A stretch of DNA of 64,000 nucleotides from CAYPPG01 sp964412555 (GCA_964412555.1 CAYPPG010000027.1:1-64000); one strand, 5' to 3'. Counted from the first letter of the stretch, positions 49,868 to 59,261 are shown. The notes: generated by a model not told the origin, from the sequence alone. Made by a program: numbers and translations.

Positions 49868-51532
49868 TTATAATTCAATTCTCTGAAATTTCCTTTTCCC
49901 ATACCAGAAACATGCAAGGGTAATCATGACGAGAAGCAGAAGCCAAATCATCGTAGGATAATCGTACAAAGAAACTGTTCGATCAATGGACGTAAACATG
50001 GCACGAAGCGCCAAAAAATTTAAGGTAGCAATTTCCGCCATTGCGAGGATCATGTACAAAAATGAACCTACCCCCAAGGAAACTTCAATCAAATTCCGGT
50101 ATTCAAAAGTCGGGAAACAAAATCCCAATAAAATCGATTGAACACAGAGAAATATGGATAAGGCAGTTCCATACCAGAGACTCCATGAATACAATTCTTC
50201 CGGAACCCGTAAAATCCAACAGGATGCATATAACAACACGATACTCAAAAGAATGATAGGGGGAGTGGAAAAGAGCAATTTTTGAAAAAGAAAAGTAGTG
50301 GTTGAGATGGGAGAAGTCACCGGAATCCAAACCGATTTTCCTTCTCGGGAGGCTGCAGGAAATAAGAAACGGGCGCTGACCGCCGCGACAATCAAACCGA
50401 TCAATCCCACATTGGCGATGGCGAAGAAACGTTTGAATTCCTCCGTCTCGAGAGGGAGAAATGTTAAATTGAACAAATAAATACCGGCTAACGGAACCAT
50501 CATGAATAATTGAGTCCAAATCGATGGATCCCGTTTCATAAGAAGCCAATCTTTCATAATGAAGGCGTTGAACGATTGGCTGAACGGGAGGATTTTGGCG
50601 ATTGTACGATAGCGGTTCCACCGATTGCGGATTTCGGGATCACATTGTTCCTGGCTTTTGTTCCAACTCCGAAAAAAGAGTTTGCACCCCAACCACAAGG
50701 AAAGACAGAGTATTGAAATCCCCCATACGAGACTACCCACGAGCCAGAGAGAAGCTCCCTCTTGATTCCATAGATAGCGCAGAACCGTTTCCGAGAAAAG
50801 CGTTCCGGGGGAATAGGTAAGCACACTGCTTTGCTCATCTGAAAGATAAAGCATTACAGGGCTTTCCAGCGGTTGGTTCCCCCACAAATTTTCAAGATGG
50901 AGAAAGCGTAAACCGGTAATGAGAAGGGCTGCAATGCATAGTCCGATAATCGCTAAACTTTGGTGTAGGCGCTTCTCCGGGAAAAACATCATCAGTGTCA
51001 TCGCGAAGACTGTCCCGATGCATGTTGCGCTGATCGTGATGGAGAGTAACGCGAAAACATAAGCCGGATAGAAAAAAACATTCGGATGAATTGTTAATCC
51101 GATAGCAAGCATGGGAGGGAGAGCCAATAAAACAACTGTGGTTCCACTTCGGATGGTTACATCGGTAAATTTATGGAAGAGCATGATTGTGTGAGAAATT
51201 GGTGCAACCATTAAAAGCCGTACATCGTCAGAACGATAGATCGATGAGAGAGCGGTCAAAATACTGGAATAGGATAGAAAAGCGAATAAAAAAGAGCCGA
51301 GTAATGAAAAAAGGCGAGGTGTCACTAAATAAATCCCACCGGGAACACGTTGCAATAATTCAAAAAAACGGAAAAAAAAGGCAAATTCCGCCCATCCAAC
51401 ACCGACTGCGAAACTGAAAAAGACACCGTATTTGAATAGGTCGTCAAGTTTGAAGAATTTGACCCGGTTTCTCATTTGCCTCCAAGGCAGAAAGAGAACA
51501 AGCCAATACAGAGAACGGAAAGTTGATTTCAT
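49868..51532 (-). CDS. Polytopic membrane protein, ABC-2 exporter permease-like
   Basis: About 554 residues from ATG 51532 (the ribosome site is poor). About 12 hydrophobic segments are present, for example FLFAFLSYSSILTALSSIY, SGTTVVLLALPPMLAIGL, ATCIGTVFAMTLMMFF, LSLWLGCKLFF, LLSIVLLYASCWIL and TMIWLLLLVMITLACFWYG. Cytoplasmic loops carry IYRSDDVRLLMVAPISHT and AASREGKSVWIPVTSPIST. The pattern of short cytoplasmic S-R-E-G-K-x-x-W-x-x-x-x-S-P loops is what I know from ABC-2 type multidrug/lantibiotic permeases (YhaP-like). No ATPase is adjacent, so its partner must lie elsewhere or the assignment is wrong. Confidence 0.55.
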   Translation of the reverse strand: MKSTFRSLYWLVLFLPWRQMRNRVKFFKLDDLFKYGVFFSFAVGVGWAEFAFFFRFFELLQRVPGGIYLVTPRLFSLLGSFLFAFLSYSSILTALSSIYRSDDVRLLMVAPISHTIMLFHKFTDVTIRSGTTVVLLALPPMLAIGLTIHPNVFFYPAYVFALLSITISATCIGTVFAMTLMMFFPEKRLHQSLAIIGLCIAALLITGLRFLHLENLWGNQPLESPVMLYLSDEQSSVLTYSPGTLFSETVLRYLWNQEGASLWLVGSLVWGISILCLSLWLGCKLFFRSWNKSQEQCDPEIRNRWNRYRTIAKILPFSQSFNAFIMKDWLLMKRDPSIWTQLFMMVPLAGIYLFNLTFLPLETEEFKRFFAIANVGLIGLIVAAVSARFLFPAASREGKSVWIPVTSPISTTTFLFQKLLFSTPPIILLSIVLLYASCWILRVPEELYSWSLWYGTALSIFLCVQSILLGFCFPTFEYRNLIEVSLGVGSFLYMILAMAEIATLNFLALRAMFTSIDRTVSLYDYPTMIWLLLLVMITLACFWYGKRKFQRIEL

Positions 51533-51635
51533 GATATGTTGATCAATTGAATACAAATGAATACAAAGGAACGTTCAACAACAATAGAGTATATTGAATT
51601 CTCTTTCTTGGAAGTGATTCATTTCTCTGTAAAGA

Positions 51636-51765
51636 CTGGGAGCGCGGGCATCCTTGCCCGCATCATTCAAAACGTGCATTTTCTTATATACTTATCGTGC
51701 GGCGCGCTCCAATTCGCGCATATATAGAAGCCCGCATCATTCAACACATGTATTTTCTTACATAC
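51636..51765. repeat. GC-rich hairpin repeat plus 36-bp direct repeat
   Basis: ACTGGGAGCGCGGGCATCCT (starts 51636) forms GCGGGCA-TCCT-TGCCCGC and matches the copy at 39164. GCCCGCATCATTCAA... (51656-51691) is repeated at 51730-51765 with a few changes and both run into CATTTTCTTAYATAC-like ends. The gap 51533-51791 contains no gene that I can support. Confidence 0.8.
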
Positions 51766-51791
51766 CGCATCCCCATACAGTGTGATTGTTT

Positions 51792-53144
51792 CTATAGAAT
51801 ACTTTTCCAAAGGCGATACCCGCAAAAAACAGTGAAAACGACTAACAAGAGAAAAAGTATTGGCCAAAAAGAAAGCGGCTCCAGTTTGATCATCCGGATC
51901 CACCACAGATCAAAATCCTCGAAAACCACATATTCAGGATGGCCAACAGGTCTCAATACACTTGTAAAAAAGGAGGGGCATTCAAAATATCCTTGATATC
52001 GCCCCTGATAACAATACACGCCCGGCCAATTGACTAAAATCCCCCAACCGAATGCGGCTCCGAAGAAGACTTTTTTCCAAAGCGCCAAAGGTGAGGATAG
52101 AAACCATATTCCCGGTACTATACAAAACGGTAAAAGAAAATACATATGGCGTGGTCCCCAGCAGATTCCTCCATGCCACATGTTGGATTTTCCGTATAAC
52201 AGAAAATAACTACTGATGATACCGGCACAGAGGATCCATATGTCGAGTTTCTTGTGTCGTTTAGCAGCGAGAAAGGAGAGAGGAAGTAACAACGACAAAG
52301 GAGAATAAAAAACCAGTCCTCGTTTTACCCCGGCAATCAACTGCGGCAAACTGATAATCAATGGATAGTTGAAAGAAAGGTCGGCATAATTTTCAATAAA
52401 GAAAGTTCCAAATCGAACATAGTTATGAATTCCCCATAGAACGCTTCCCAAACAGGCTCCGCTGAAAATAGCGATTGCGCACCCGAAGCCTCTAACTTGC
52501 CGATATCGCAGCAAAGTATACAAACCAATCCACCCCAAGCCGATCACCAAGTCTTCCCGAACATTCAATCCCAGCGCCGTTAAGAAAACAAGGAAAACAA
52601 GATTCCATTTGGATTGGGTTTTTTGATAACGGAACACAAACAACAAGACGCAAACCAAAATCGCCCCAGCAGCGGTTAGTCGATAAAGAGTTTGACTATA
52701 CGGCCAAAACGAACTTCCGAATATCAATCCTAATGATAACAAAACAGCGAGAGGTTGCTTACAGCCAAAGGAAAGACAAAGCCGGTAAAACACCCAGCCG
52801 ATCAGAACGGTGTAAAGAATACTAGACCACAACATCGCGAACATGTATGGATTCGAACAAAATGCATTCGAAAGGGGAAAAAGCCAATCCAGGAAAGCTC
52901 CAATTTCATAAAAGGGGAATACCAACAAAATATAGCCGATACCATATCGGCTGTAATAATTCCCGTCAGGCCCTTCCAATGCTTGGAACATTTTTCCGCA
53001 AGTCAAATTGCCCTTGGTGGAGAGCGATTCACAAACTTGCACGATTAAATTTTCATCGACGGATGTGCCGTGCCCAGCGAAAGTAAGACAGAGGATACCA
53101 CCGATGAAAAGACATAAATAGAGATCGATAGAATGGTTTTTCAT
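51792..53144 (-). CDS. Polytopic membrane protein, GT-C glycosyltransferase-like
   Basis: 450 residues with about 10-12 transmembrane helices. The first helix (LYLCLFIGGILCLTFAG) is followed by a loop with HGTSVDENLIVQV. An acidic pair in the first non-cytoplasmic loop is the hallmark of GT-C enzymes that use polyprenyl-phosphate sugars. Further helices include LWSSILYTVLIGWVFYRL, GAILVCVLLFVFRYQ, LVFLVFLTALGLNVREDLVIG and FYSPLSLLLPLSFLAA. A conserved-looking stretch KSNMWHGGICWGPRHMYFLLPF near residue 320 resembles the W.GG..WGpRyl..l.P motif of dolichyl-phosphate-mannose-type transferases. Substrate is unknown. It neighbours another putative exporter/transferase. Confidence 0.65.
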   Translation of the reverse strand: MKNHSIDLYLCLFIGGILCLTFAGHGTSVDENLIVQVCESLSTKGNLTCGKMFQALEGPDGNYYSRYGIGYILLVFPFYEIGAFLDWLFPLSNAFCSNPYMFAMLWSSILYTVLIGWVFYRLCLSFGCKQPLAVLLSLGLIFGSSFWPYSQTLYRLTAAGAILVCVLLFVFRYQKTQSKWNLVFLVFLTALGLNVREDLVIGLGWIGLYTLLRYRQVRGFGCAIAIFSGACLGSVLWGIHNYVRFGTFFIENYADLSFNYPLIISLPQLIAGVKRGLVFYSPLSLLLPLSFLAAKRHKKLDIWILCAGIISSYFLLYGKSNMWHGGICWGPRHMYFLLPFCIVPGIWFLSSPLALWKKVFFGAAFGWGILVNWPGVYCYQGRYQGYFECPSFFTSVLRPVGHPEYVVFEDFDLWWIRMIKLEPLSFWPILFLLLVVFTVFCGYRLWKSIL

Positions 53145-53395
53145 TCGATTTCAAATTTTAGTGTAAAAAAACTTTACTTTGTTGATTGTTCACACCCCAT
53201 CGAGGCGATTTGCCAAAAAAATTTCATATAAGGTGTAATTGTATTCCTGTCAAGATTGTAGTGAAAACCGAAAAAGCGTCAATTATGAGCGGCATTCATT
53301 TTGGGAAATGGTATCGATTGTTTGTCTTTCCCATGAATTGTGATAAAATTTAGTGGGGACGTGCGATATGTTTTCTTCGGATATCCAATCCTTTT

Positions 53396-53462
53396 AACCG
53401 TATCGGTTTGATTAAATTTATTATGATTCCTTGTCGCAAATATCATTTTTTCGTGGTATAAT
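53396..53462 (+). promoter_or_regulatory. Candidate operator dyad and extended -10 promoter
   Basis: AACCG-TAT-CGGTT (53396-53408) is a 5-3-5 dyad with the same core as the arsR upstream dyad at 22923. Downstream, TTGTCG (53431) and TGG-TATAAT (53454-53462) form an extended -10 element with a 20-nt spacer. A second TATAAT lies at 53538. The 514-nt gap 53145-53658 is AT-rich and otherwise holds nothing that I can support. Confidence 0.4.
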
Positions 53463-53658
53463 GTCTGAAAAAATCTATTTTTGAGAATTGCATGTCTTGA
53501 AATACAGTTTAATGGAATGATATACTTCCCTTTGGGGTATAATTCAAATATGTTATTTAGTTGTGTTTGATCATTTCAAGTGCCGGTGTTAATAGTATCC
53601 ATAGATCCTATTTCACTATTTGATTTTGCACCTTTGGTTTATTGTAGGAGATGAGACA

Positions 53659-54663
53659 ATGGACGATTATTCACAGGCCGCTGAGGAGTTTAAGGAATCT
53701 CTGATTCGGGAATACCTGCGTAAAAATCCGAATGTAAAACGGCATGAAATTATTACTCGAACGGTGAATGGACGTATCGTTATCGATACAGTCGACAAAG
53801 TTTTTAAACGTGCGGCCGAAAAACGTAAAGTCGAGCAAACCGTTGATCATCAAAAATTGAAAGAACTCATGGATCGGGGGGATAATCGAGTTGCTGCTTG
53901 TCTCGAATCGATCAATACTTCACGAAAATATGGGCAATGGTTGTATCGCTCTAAATTTACCAACTTCGGAGAAGAAGAACGAAATCGTCTTAATGAATTT
54001 CTAACCAAAAAGGAAGAAGAAGCGGCAAACTGCGCTCTCAAAGCCAATGAGAGCAAGAAAAAATTAATCAAAATTCTCCGGGTGAAATTGAAAGCGACGA
54101 GTTCATTAGTGCGGACGGTACTTCAGGAAACCCTTGAAGCGGTATCGGATTTGCTCAAATGCCAAACATCGGTATTTTTGCGGGAAGTGAATTTGGGCGA
54201 TAATGTTTCCCATTCTATGCAAGATTTCATTCGATCGTGTGCTACAGCCGCACAAGCATTGGTGAAACCGAGTACAATCAATGCGATGGCGCGTGCTTAT
54301 TCAATTTTGGAAAATCAGGAAATTGATGCTTCGAAAATTACGGAAGTTTCTTCTCTCAAGAAATTGAAAGTGGCGGTTGATGATCTGGAATCGCAGCTCC
54401 AAAACAGAAAAGAACAGATTCAGGCAATACAACAACTGCTCCAATTTGTTGAAAATGTGTTGGAAGCGGCCAAAAGTATGCCTACTATCAAAAAAGATTC
54501 AACCGAAAAGGCTTCTACCGAAGAGAAAAAGGAAACAACCGAACCAACCGCAAAATCACAACCACCGTTACCAACTCCCAAAACATCAAAAGAAAATGAG
54601 AAAAAGGATGATCAATGGAAACGGATGGCTTTCACGACAAAGACTCCTGGGAAAAGAAAGTAA
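53659..54663 (+). CDS. Hypothetical coiled-coil protein
   Basis: 334 residues; ATG 53659 follows TAGGAGATGAG. No signal peptide or membrane segment. The N-terminal 60 residues (DYSQAAEEFKESLIREYLRK then ITRTVNGRIVIDTVDKVFKR) contain a short beta-like stretch. About residues 65-150 and 235-275 are strongly helical with heptad patterns (KKEEEAANCALKANESKKKL and VDDLESQLQNRKEQIQAIQQ). The last 60 residues are Lys/Glu/Thr/Pro-rich and probably disordered (EEKKETTEPTAKSQPPLPTP). I recognise no family. It stands alone with a long upstream regulatory gap and is convergent with the amidohydrolase (14-nt gap). Confidence 0.65.
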   Translation: MDDYSQAAEEFKESLIREYLRKNPNVKRHEIITRTVNGRIVIDTVDKVFKRAAEKRKVEQTVDHQKLKELMDRGDNRVAACLESINTSRKYGQWLYRSKFTNFGEEERNRLNEFLTKKEEEAANCALKANESKKKLIKILRVKLKATSSLVRTVLQETLEAVSDLLKCQTSVFLREVNLGDNVSHSMQDFIRSCATAAQALVKPSTINAMARAYSILENQEIDASKITEVSSLKKLKVAVDDLESQLQNRKEQIQAIQQLLQFVENVLEAAKSMPTIKKDSTEKASTEEKKETTEPTAKSQPPLPTPKTSKENEKKDDQWKRMAFTTKTPGKRK

Positions 54664-54677
54664 AATGTACCTTGTTT

Positions 54678-55475
54678 TTATCTCTTTTCCGTTTTTTTTA
54701 GCATCTGTTGTGCATTGATCCCGAGAATTTGATTCAACTCTTCCTTGGGAAAAGACAACTGCTTCAAATGTTCAATATCTTTCTTTTGGTCAGCCCAGGG
54801 AGAATCGGTGCCAAAAACGACTTTATCCACACCATGCCTTTCCACCATTTTCATGAATAATTCATCCGAACAATGACCGAATACATATGAAGTATCCAAG
54901 TAGGCATTGCTTCCACATAAATCATTGAGGACTTCATCCCATTGTTCAAATCCGCCCATATGCGCCAATATCATCATTAAATCAGGATATCGCTTCATTA
55001 ATTGGGCGAATTGGATTGGAGTACTGTTTATGGTCGGTATTCCAATATCGTACCCGGCGTGAAATAGTATGATCATCTTTTCTTCGATAACCGCTTCATA
55101 CAGTGGGAACCATTTCGGATCCGTAGGTTTGATTGCATGATATTCCGGATGGATTTTAATCCCCGGGAATCCTCTTGAGGACAACTCGTGGATTAAATCG
55201 GATAGATTTTCATATTCCGGATGGACGGCCCCGAATGCGACTATGGATTCCGAGCGTATCTCTTCCATCCAGGCATTGATTTTATCGACTTGCTGCGGCT
55301 TGGTCGCCACTGGCTGAAGCCATGAAACGTCAATACCCGCCTTTTTCATCGAATCGAGTAAACTGGATAACCTCCCGTCCAATGCTTCCGTAATTTTGGC
55401 TTCCTTCGCCATCTTCGGAACTACATCGAGCGCTATTTTATCTGGAAAAATATGAGTGTGTACATCGATAATCAT
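54678..55475 (-). CDS. Amidohydrolase (Amidohydro_2-type, TIM-barrel metal hydrolase)
   Basis: 265 residues from ATG 55475; GAGG lies about 11 nt upstream. MIIDVHTHIFPD carries the H-x-H metal ligands. Later come IKIHPEYHAIKP, IILFHAGYDIG (metal-binding His), MMILAHMGGFEQWDE (His), YLDTSYVFG and KVVFGTDSPW with the catalytic/metal Asp. The QMLKK end is typical of the amidohydrolase-2/ACMSD-like superfamily. Members hydrolyse or decarboxylate small carboxylates; the substrate is not readable. No signal peptide. It is convergent with the coiled-coil gene. Confidence 0.85.
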   Translation of the reverse strand: MIIDVHTHIFPDKIALDVVPKMAKEAKITEALDGRLSSLLDSMKKAGIDVSWLQPVATKPQQVDKINAWMEEIRSESIVAFGAVHPEYENLSDLIHELSSRGFPGIKIHPEYHAIKPTDPKWFPLYEAVIEEKMIILFHAGYDIGIPTINSTPIQFAQLMKRYPDLMMILAHMGGFEQWDEVLNDLCGSNAYLDTSYVFGHCSDELFMKMVERHGVDKVVFGTDSPWADQKKDIEHLKQLSFPKEELNQILGINAQQMLKKTEKR

Positions 55476-55566
55476 GATCGTCAACGCCTCATCCAATACT
55501 AGATTTTCTTACTTTCACATGAATAACTCACCTTTGTACGACTTGAAAAAGCATGTTTCGATCGGA

Positions 55567-55730
55567 GCGCAACGGGTAGCAAGGGTAAGCGAAGTTTACT
55601 CTACCCCCACTGATCCCAATGGCAGTCGTCATAATGAATGCGCAACGGGTAGCAAGGGTAAGCGAAGTCTACCCTTGCCGGATTCCGCTATGCCGCCAGA
55701 GCAAAGTTGACGTCTTGCCCTGCCTACCCC
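55567..55730. repeat. Degenerate copies of the A/B hairpin repeat family
   Basis: GCGCAACGGGTAGCAAGGGT and the following AAGCGAAGT form a 29-bp direct repeat at 55567-55595 and 55640-55668. Hairpin B (CAAGGGTA-N9-TACCCTTG) is intact only in the second. Downstream a degraded hairpin A reads GCCAGAGCA...TTGCCCTGC. The gap 55476-55933 carries no gene that I can support; the remaining 55731-55933 is AT-rich. Confidence 0.75.
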
Positions 55731-55933
55731 TTTCAATTTTCACTCTCGTGCGTAAAGTCAGTGAATAAGTATTGTTTTTTATCAAAAATTACCCTTCATT
55801 TGTTGATTTTTCATCATCGTTGAAAAAGACGAATCAGTCAACATTTCCGGTCTTTGATTTGTTGCGAAGAAATGATTCAAATTTGAAATGTTCGATTTGA
55901 TATGGTGGTGGTTGAACAGTGTTATAGATTTAT

Positions 55934-56923
55934 CTATACTTCGCTTATGGCGGGGAAAATTTCATGAGGGGTAACCATTTCTCGCCATGTTTGATTTTCC
56001 CGAATATTCTCCGGCACCAAAATTCCTTGAAATGTTCCCCGGCGTTCGAATTCTTCATCGATTTTGGCGAGGATTGTTTTACGATCCAGGCACCATTGAG
56101 GTGCGACCAAAACGTTCGGTGGAGCATCTGCTGTCAACCGTTGAATACTAACATCAGGATGAAGGCGTTCCACAAAATCACAAACGGTTTTTGCATATTC
56201 ATCCATCGAGAAGAAATCGATCAAACCTTCCTCATATTCCTTTGCCATAGGTGTATTTTTCATGATATGCAGCAGATGGATTTTGATGCTATGGTAGGGC
56301 AGGGGAGCGAGACGTTCTGCAGTGACCATCATGTCTTCATGTGTTTCACCGGGTAGTCCAAGAATGACATGAACGCATATTTTCAAATTTCGAGGAGCAG
56401 TAACATCGATTGACCATAAAAATTTTTCATACGTATCGCAACGGTTGATTCGTTCAAGCGTGCGGTTATGGCTGCTTTGTAATCCATATTCGACCCACGT
56501 TTCGAAACGGTCTGAGTATAATTCTAGCAAATCTAGTGTTTTCAGAGAGATAGAATCCGGTCTTGTTCCAACAGCAAATGCAACAATGTCTTCATAGGGA
56601 AGTATTTGGTCATAGAGTTTCTTCAACTGGGATGTCGAAGCATAGGTATTTGTATGCGCTTGAAAATAGGCCATGAATTTCTTGGCCTTGTAGCGCCTGC
56701 GCATGAATGCCATACCGCTTTCGATCTGTTCCGATATTGGACGTATTTCCCTGCGCGAGTTGAAACTGAAACCTTCGTTGTTGCAATAAGTACACCCTCC
56801 AACTCCCTTTGTGCCATCAAGATTCGGGCATGTCAATCCCGCGTCGATCGAGACTTTATGCACCCGGCAGCCGAAGCGCTGTTTCAAATACTCACCGAAA
56901 GTAAAATACCGTTTTGCCACCAT
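55934..56923 (-). CDS. Radical SAM protein, TIGR01212-like (YhcC-type)
   Basis: 329 residues from ATG 56923 (MVAKRYFTFGEYLKQRFGCR); a longer frame upstream would overlap the next gene and adds nothing conserved. The iron-sulfur motif is C-x12-C-x2-C in CPNLDGTKGVGGCTYCNNEG, as in the TIGR01212/YhcC family (related to Elp3-type radical SAM proteins). It is followed by YKAKKFMAYFQAHTNTYAS, GTRPDSIS, WVEYGLQSSHNRTLERINR, HVILGLPGETHEDMM and HSIKIHLLHIMKNTPMAKEY. All expected blocks are present. The family's reaction is not established. It follows the GT-C-like membrane gene on the same strand (82-nt gap). Confidence 0.9.
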   Translation of the reverse strand: MVAKRYFTFGEYLKQRFGCRVHKVSIDAGLTCPNLDGTKGVGGCTYCNNEGFSFNSRREIRPISEQIESGMAFMRRRYKAKKFMAYFQAHTNTYASTSQLKKLYDQILPYEDIVAFAVGTRPDSISLKTLDLLELYSDRFETWVEYGLQSSHNRTLERINRCDTYEKFLWSIDVTAPRNLKICVHVILGLPGETHEDMMVTAERLAPLPYHSIKIHLLHIMKNTPMAKEYEEGLIDFFSMDEYAKTVCDFVERLHPDVSIQRLTADAPPNVLVAPQWCLDRKTILAKIDEEFERRGTFQGILVPENIRENQTWREMVTPHEIFPAISEV

Positions 56924-57005
56924 AACATCTTCATTATATTCTCTGGTTTTTATCTGGCAATTAACAAGCGCTGTGACTTTGAAATCCTCGAAGGGAAAAT
57001 CGTCC

Positions 57006-58583
57006 TTATTTTCTCTCGAAATAAGAGATATAACCGTATTCTGTTTTTTCTGCCTTGTACTCGTACTTTTCGCGGAATTCCGGATGATTCCAAAGATCAT
57101 ATTGGGCTGGATATGACATCAACTCGTCAAGCCTTTCTTTTGGAAACGGTTTGGATGAAAAGAAGAGCAGGGGACAGAGTTGAATGAATTTCGGTTCTTG
57201 TGCCAAAACATAGCCGGGATTGCTTTTTTCATGTCCGGTATGGCTGCGGGTACGGTCTTCAACAGGAGTATGCGCGATGGTGACGTCATTCATACCGAGT
57301 ATATCGATGCATTTCAACTCACTGTAAAATGGAATTGCCCCGGCCGTGATCACAGCAATTTTAGTGTTGGGAGGGTATTTTGCCTTCAACCATTTTCCCA
57401 TCTTGCTCCAATTTTCAGCAAAATCGACTTCGGATAAAAGACGGCGTGTACCGGAAGAATATCCATACCGGTCATCTTTTTTATATTCAAAAAGCTGGTT
57501 GCCATGCGCCAATAACAATATTGGCACCACCACGACAATACACATTCGTGCCAAACGGATTCGGGACAGATGCGCCGCATCGATTTTATCAAAAATCATT
57601 TGATCGCAGCAACGCTCGAATCCTCGAATGGAAAGAATCGAGAGCAGCGGGATAACGGGAACAAGAAAACGGTGAAGCGCAAAATGATCCCCGCCTTCCA
57701 GGATGACTAGGATAATGTGAGTCAAAGCAAACAGCAGGATGACCAATCCATTTTTCATATTTTCTTTATCGAGCGCCAACCAGAATAATGTGAATAAAAA
57801 AAGAAAGCGCGGCTGGAAAAATGTGATCACATAAGCGGTTCCCCGTATAAAAAGTGGAAAACCACCGAAATCATGCTTCGCATAAAACGTATTCGGAAAC
57901 AAGAAACCAAAATAATACAATCGAAACAATAGAAAAAGGAGAAAGGGGAGACAAAAATAAACTAAAAAAGGAATGAATACTTTTTTGACTTTTTTCTTGT
58001 GGATCATCCAGACAATCCAACAGGGAAGGACCAAAGCTGCTCCTTCCGGCCGGATCAAGGCTAGAAGGAATAATAAGATGCAATTTTCAGTAAGGCTCCG
58101 GTTCTCGATCAGAGAAACTGCTAGAAGAAGCGTCAGCAAAGTATACCCGGTGACTTCCATCCCCGAGGCAGACCATGCAATGAACGAAACATCTGCGACT
58201 AATGTAAGTGCCGCCGCGCACGGCCAGAAATGTTGCCGCAACCAGTTGTTTTTCTCTCTGTCAAAACTGCGGCGATAGAGAAAATGGACTGCCAAAACAG
58301 TGACCAATCCACATGAAAGGCTTAAAACAAACGCGACGAATGGAAGAGGCGCATCGAGAAGAGCCGCAAGAGTCAAAAGCCCCATCCATAATGGACTTGT
58401 GTAGCCTTCCACTCGTTCGCCATTCGGATAAAAAACAATCCCATGTCCCTCGGCAACATTGCGGGCATAAACCATGGTGATGTAGGCATCGTCAACCAAT
58501 CCGAAGGAAAAAGAGAACTGCCAACATGCGAAAACCAGGATCGGAATAAGGCAGACTAAAATCGTTCCAAGAATATTTCTCAT
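57006..58583 (-). CDS. Polytopic membrane protein, AftB/ArnT-like GT-C glycosyltransferase
   Basis: 525 residues with about 10 transmembrane helices. The N-terminal helix is LGTILVCLIPILVFACW. The first loop, FGLVDDAYITMVYARNVAEG then GIVFYPNGERVEGYTSPLWM, carries the D-D motif and the GHGxVF..ge.VEGYTs.LW signature shared by a large family of GT-C transferases (AftB-like). Other helices include LTVLAVHFLYRR, LLLFLLALIRPEGAALVLP, FLVYFCLPFLLFLLFRLYYFG and CIVVVVPILLLAHG. A C-terminal globular domain of about 110 residues (KTKIAVITAGAIPFYSELK-like NTKIAVITAGAIPFYSEL, CIDILGMNDV) is probably periplasmic. Predicted to use a lipid-linked sugar; acceptor unknown. Confidence 0.75.
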   Translation of the reverse strand: MRNILGTILVCLIPILVFACWQFSFSFGLVDDAYITMVYARNVAEGHGIVFYPNGERVEGYTSPLWMGLLTLAALLDAPLPFVAFVLSLSCGLVTVLAVHFLYRRSFDREKNNWLRQHFWPCAAALTLVADVSFIAWSASGMEVTGYTLLTLLLAVSLIENRSLTENCILLFLLALIRPEGAALVLPCWIVWMIHKKKVKKVFIPFLVYFCLPFLLFLLFRLYYFGFLFPNTFYAKHDFGGFPLFIRGTAYVITFFQPRFLFLFTLFWLALDKENMKNGLVILLFALTHIILVILEGGDHFALHRFLVPVIPLLSILSIRGFERCCDQMIFDKIDAAHLSRIRLARMCIVVVVPILLLAHGNQLFEYKKDDRYGYSSGTRRLLSEVDFAENWSKMGKWLKAKYPPNTKIAVITAGAIPFYSELKCIDILGMNDVTIAHTPVEDRTRSHTGHEKSNPGYVLAQEPKFIQLCPLLFFSSKPFPKERLDELMSYPAQYDLWNHPEFREKYEYKAEKTEYGYISYFERK

Positions 58584-58751
58584 CGTTTATCCATAAAAAC
58601 AGCTAACATATCCTTACGGGAATCTCTCTAAACTTGTATAATTGAGTGAGTTATGAATCAATGCCGGTTCTCGGTCCATTGCCGGATCTATGAAAAAGGA
58701 TACGCCATTCCGACATAGAATGGAACCTTTTACGAGGAAGAACGATTCACG

Positions 58752-59117
58752 ATGAATCAGCGCAAAGTCAAAATCGGGCAGGTGACCCATGCCTTTTTTG
58801 ATCCGCAATTAAAAGCGGTTCGTTTTACAATTACCTTTGATAAATGGGGGGTGAAATTACAAGGAACCTGTAAAAGTGGTTTTGATCCGAATACCGGCAA
58901 CTATGTGTCTCCCCAGGAATTGAAGCAGAAAACCAAACAATTCATCAACATGCCTGTCTACGATGAAAATGGTGAGTATTCCACGGAAGAACGTCCTCCA
59001 TATGAAAAGATCAAAAACATCCGGTTCAACGTTTCCCTCAAATCGATGAAGATCAAAGTCAGCGATCGTGGTTTTCAACCGGATATGAATACTTTTTTAC
59101 GGAGATTGTTCGCCTGA
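58752..59117 (+). CDS. Hypothetical beta-rich protein (121 aa)
   Basis: 121 residues from ATG 58752, with GAGGAAGAA about 12 nt upstream. The product begins MNQRKVKIGQVTHAFFDPQL and alternates basic strands (VRFTITFDKWGVKLQGTC, IRFNVSLKSMKIKVSDRGF) with polar turns. No signal peptide or membrane segment. I recognise no family. It lies alone between the divergent GT-C-like gene and the toxin-antitoxin operon. The coding pattern and ribosome site support it as real. Confidence 0.55.
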   Translation: MNQRKVKIGQVTHAFFDPQLKAVRFTITFDKWGVKLQGTCKSGFDPNTGNYVSPQELKQKTKQFINMPVYDENGEYSTEERPPYEKIKNIRFNVSLKSMKIKVSDRGFQPDMNTFLRRLFA

Positions 59118-59173
59118 CTTTCACCTTTTCACATTTAAAGTACAGACCGTAGCAAATAATTTCAAGAATCGCT

Positions 59174-59221
59174 ATAACAACAAATGTTGTTATTGTTCAT
59201 TTGTTGTTTCCTCTTTATAAT
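59174..59221 (+). promoter_or_regulatory. Autoregulatory operator and promoter of the toxin-antitoxin operon
   Basis: ATAACAACA-AA-TGTTGTTAT (59174-59193) is a perfect 9-2-9 dyad. An overlapping dyad pairs CAACAAATG (59178-59186) with CATTTGTTG (59198-59206). A sigma70 promoter reads TTGTTC (59193-59198), 17-nt spacer, TATAAT (59216-59221), so the operators cover the -35 box. The antitoxin starts 41 nt downstream. This fits repression by a ribbon-helix-helix antitoxin. Confidence 0.65.
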
Positions 59222-59261
59222 AAGAATTGACAATGATTAAGATGGAAAGAGAGTATGAGCT

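Noticed and set aside
49717..49917. N-terminal extension of the glycoside hydrolase ending at 48445
   Set aside because: It translates the GC-rich tandem repeat; the true start at 49716 has a ribosome site and a signal peptide.
56924..57100. N-terminal extension of the radical SAM gene
   Set aside because: It overlaps the 3' end of the GT-C-like gene and adds no conserved sequence; family members start at the equivalent of 56923.
58614..58808. 64-codon minus-strand frame ahead of the GT-C-like gene
   Set aside because: It overlaps the start of the plus-strand 121-residue gene, has no ribosome site and shows no recognisable pattern.
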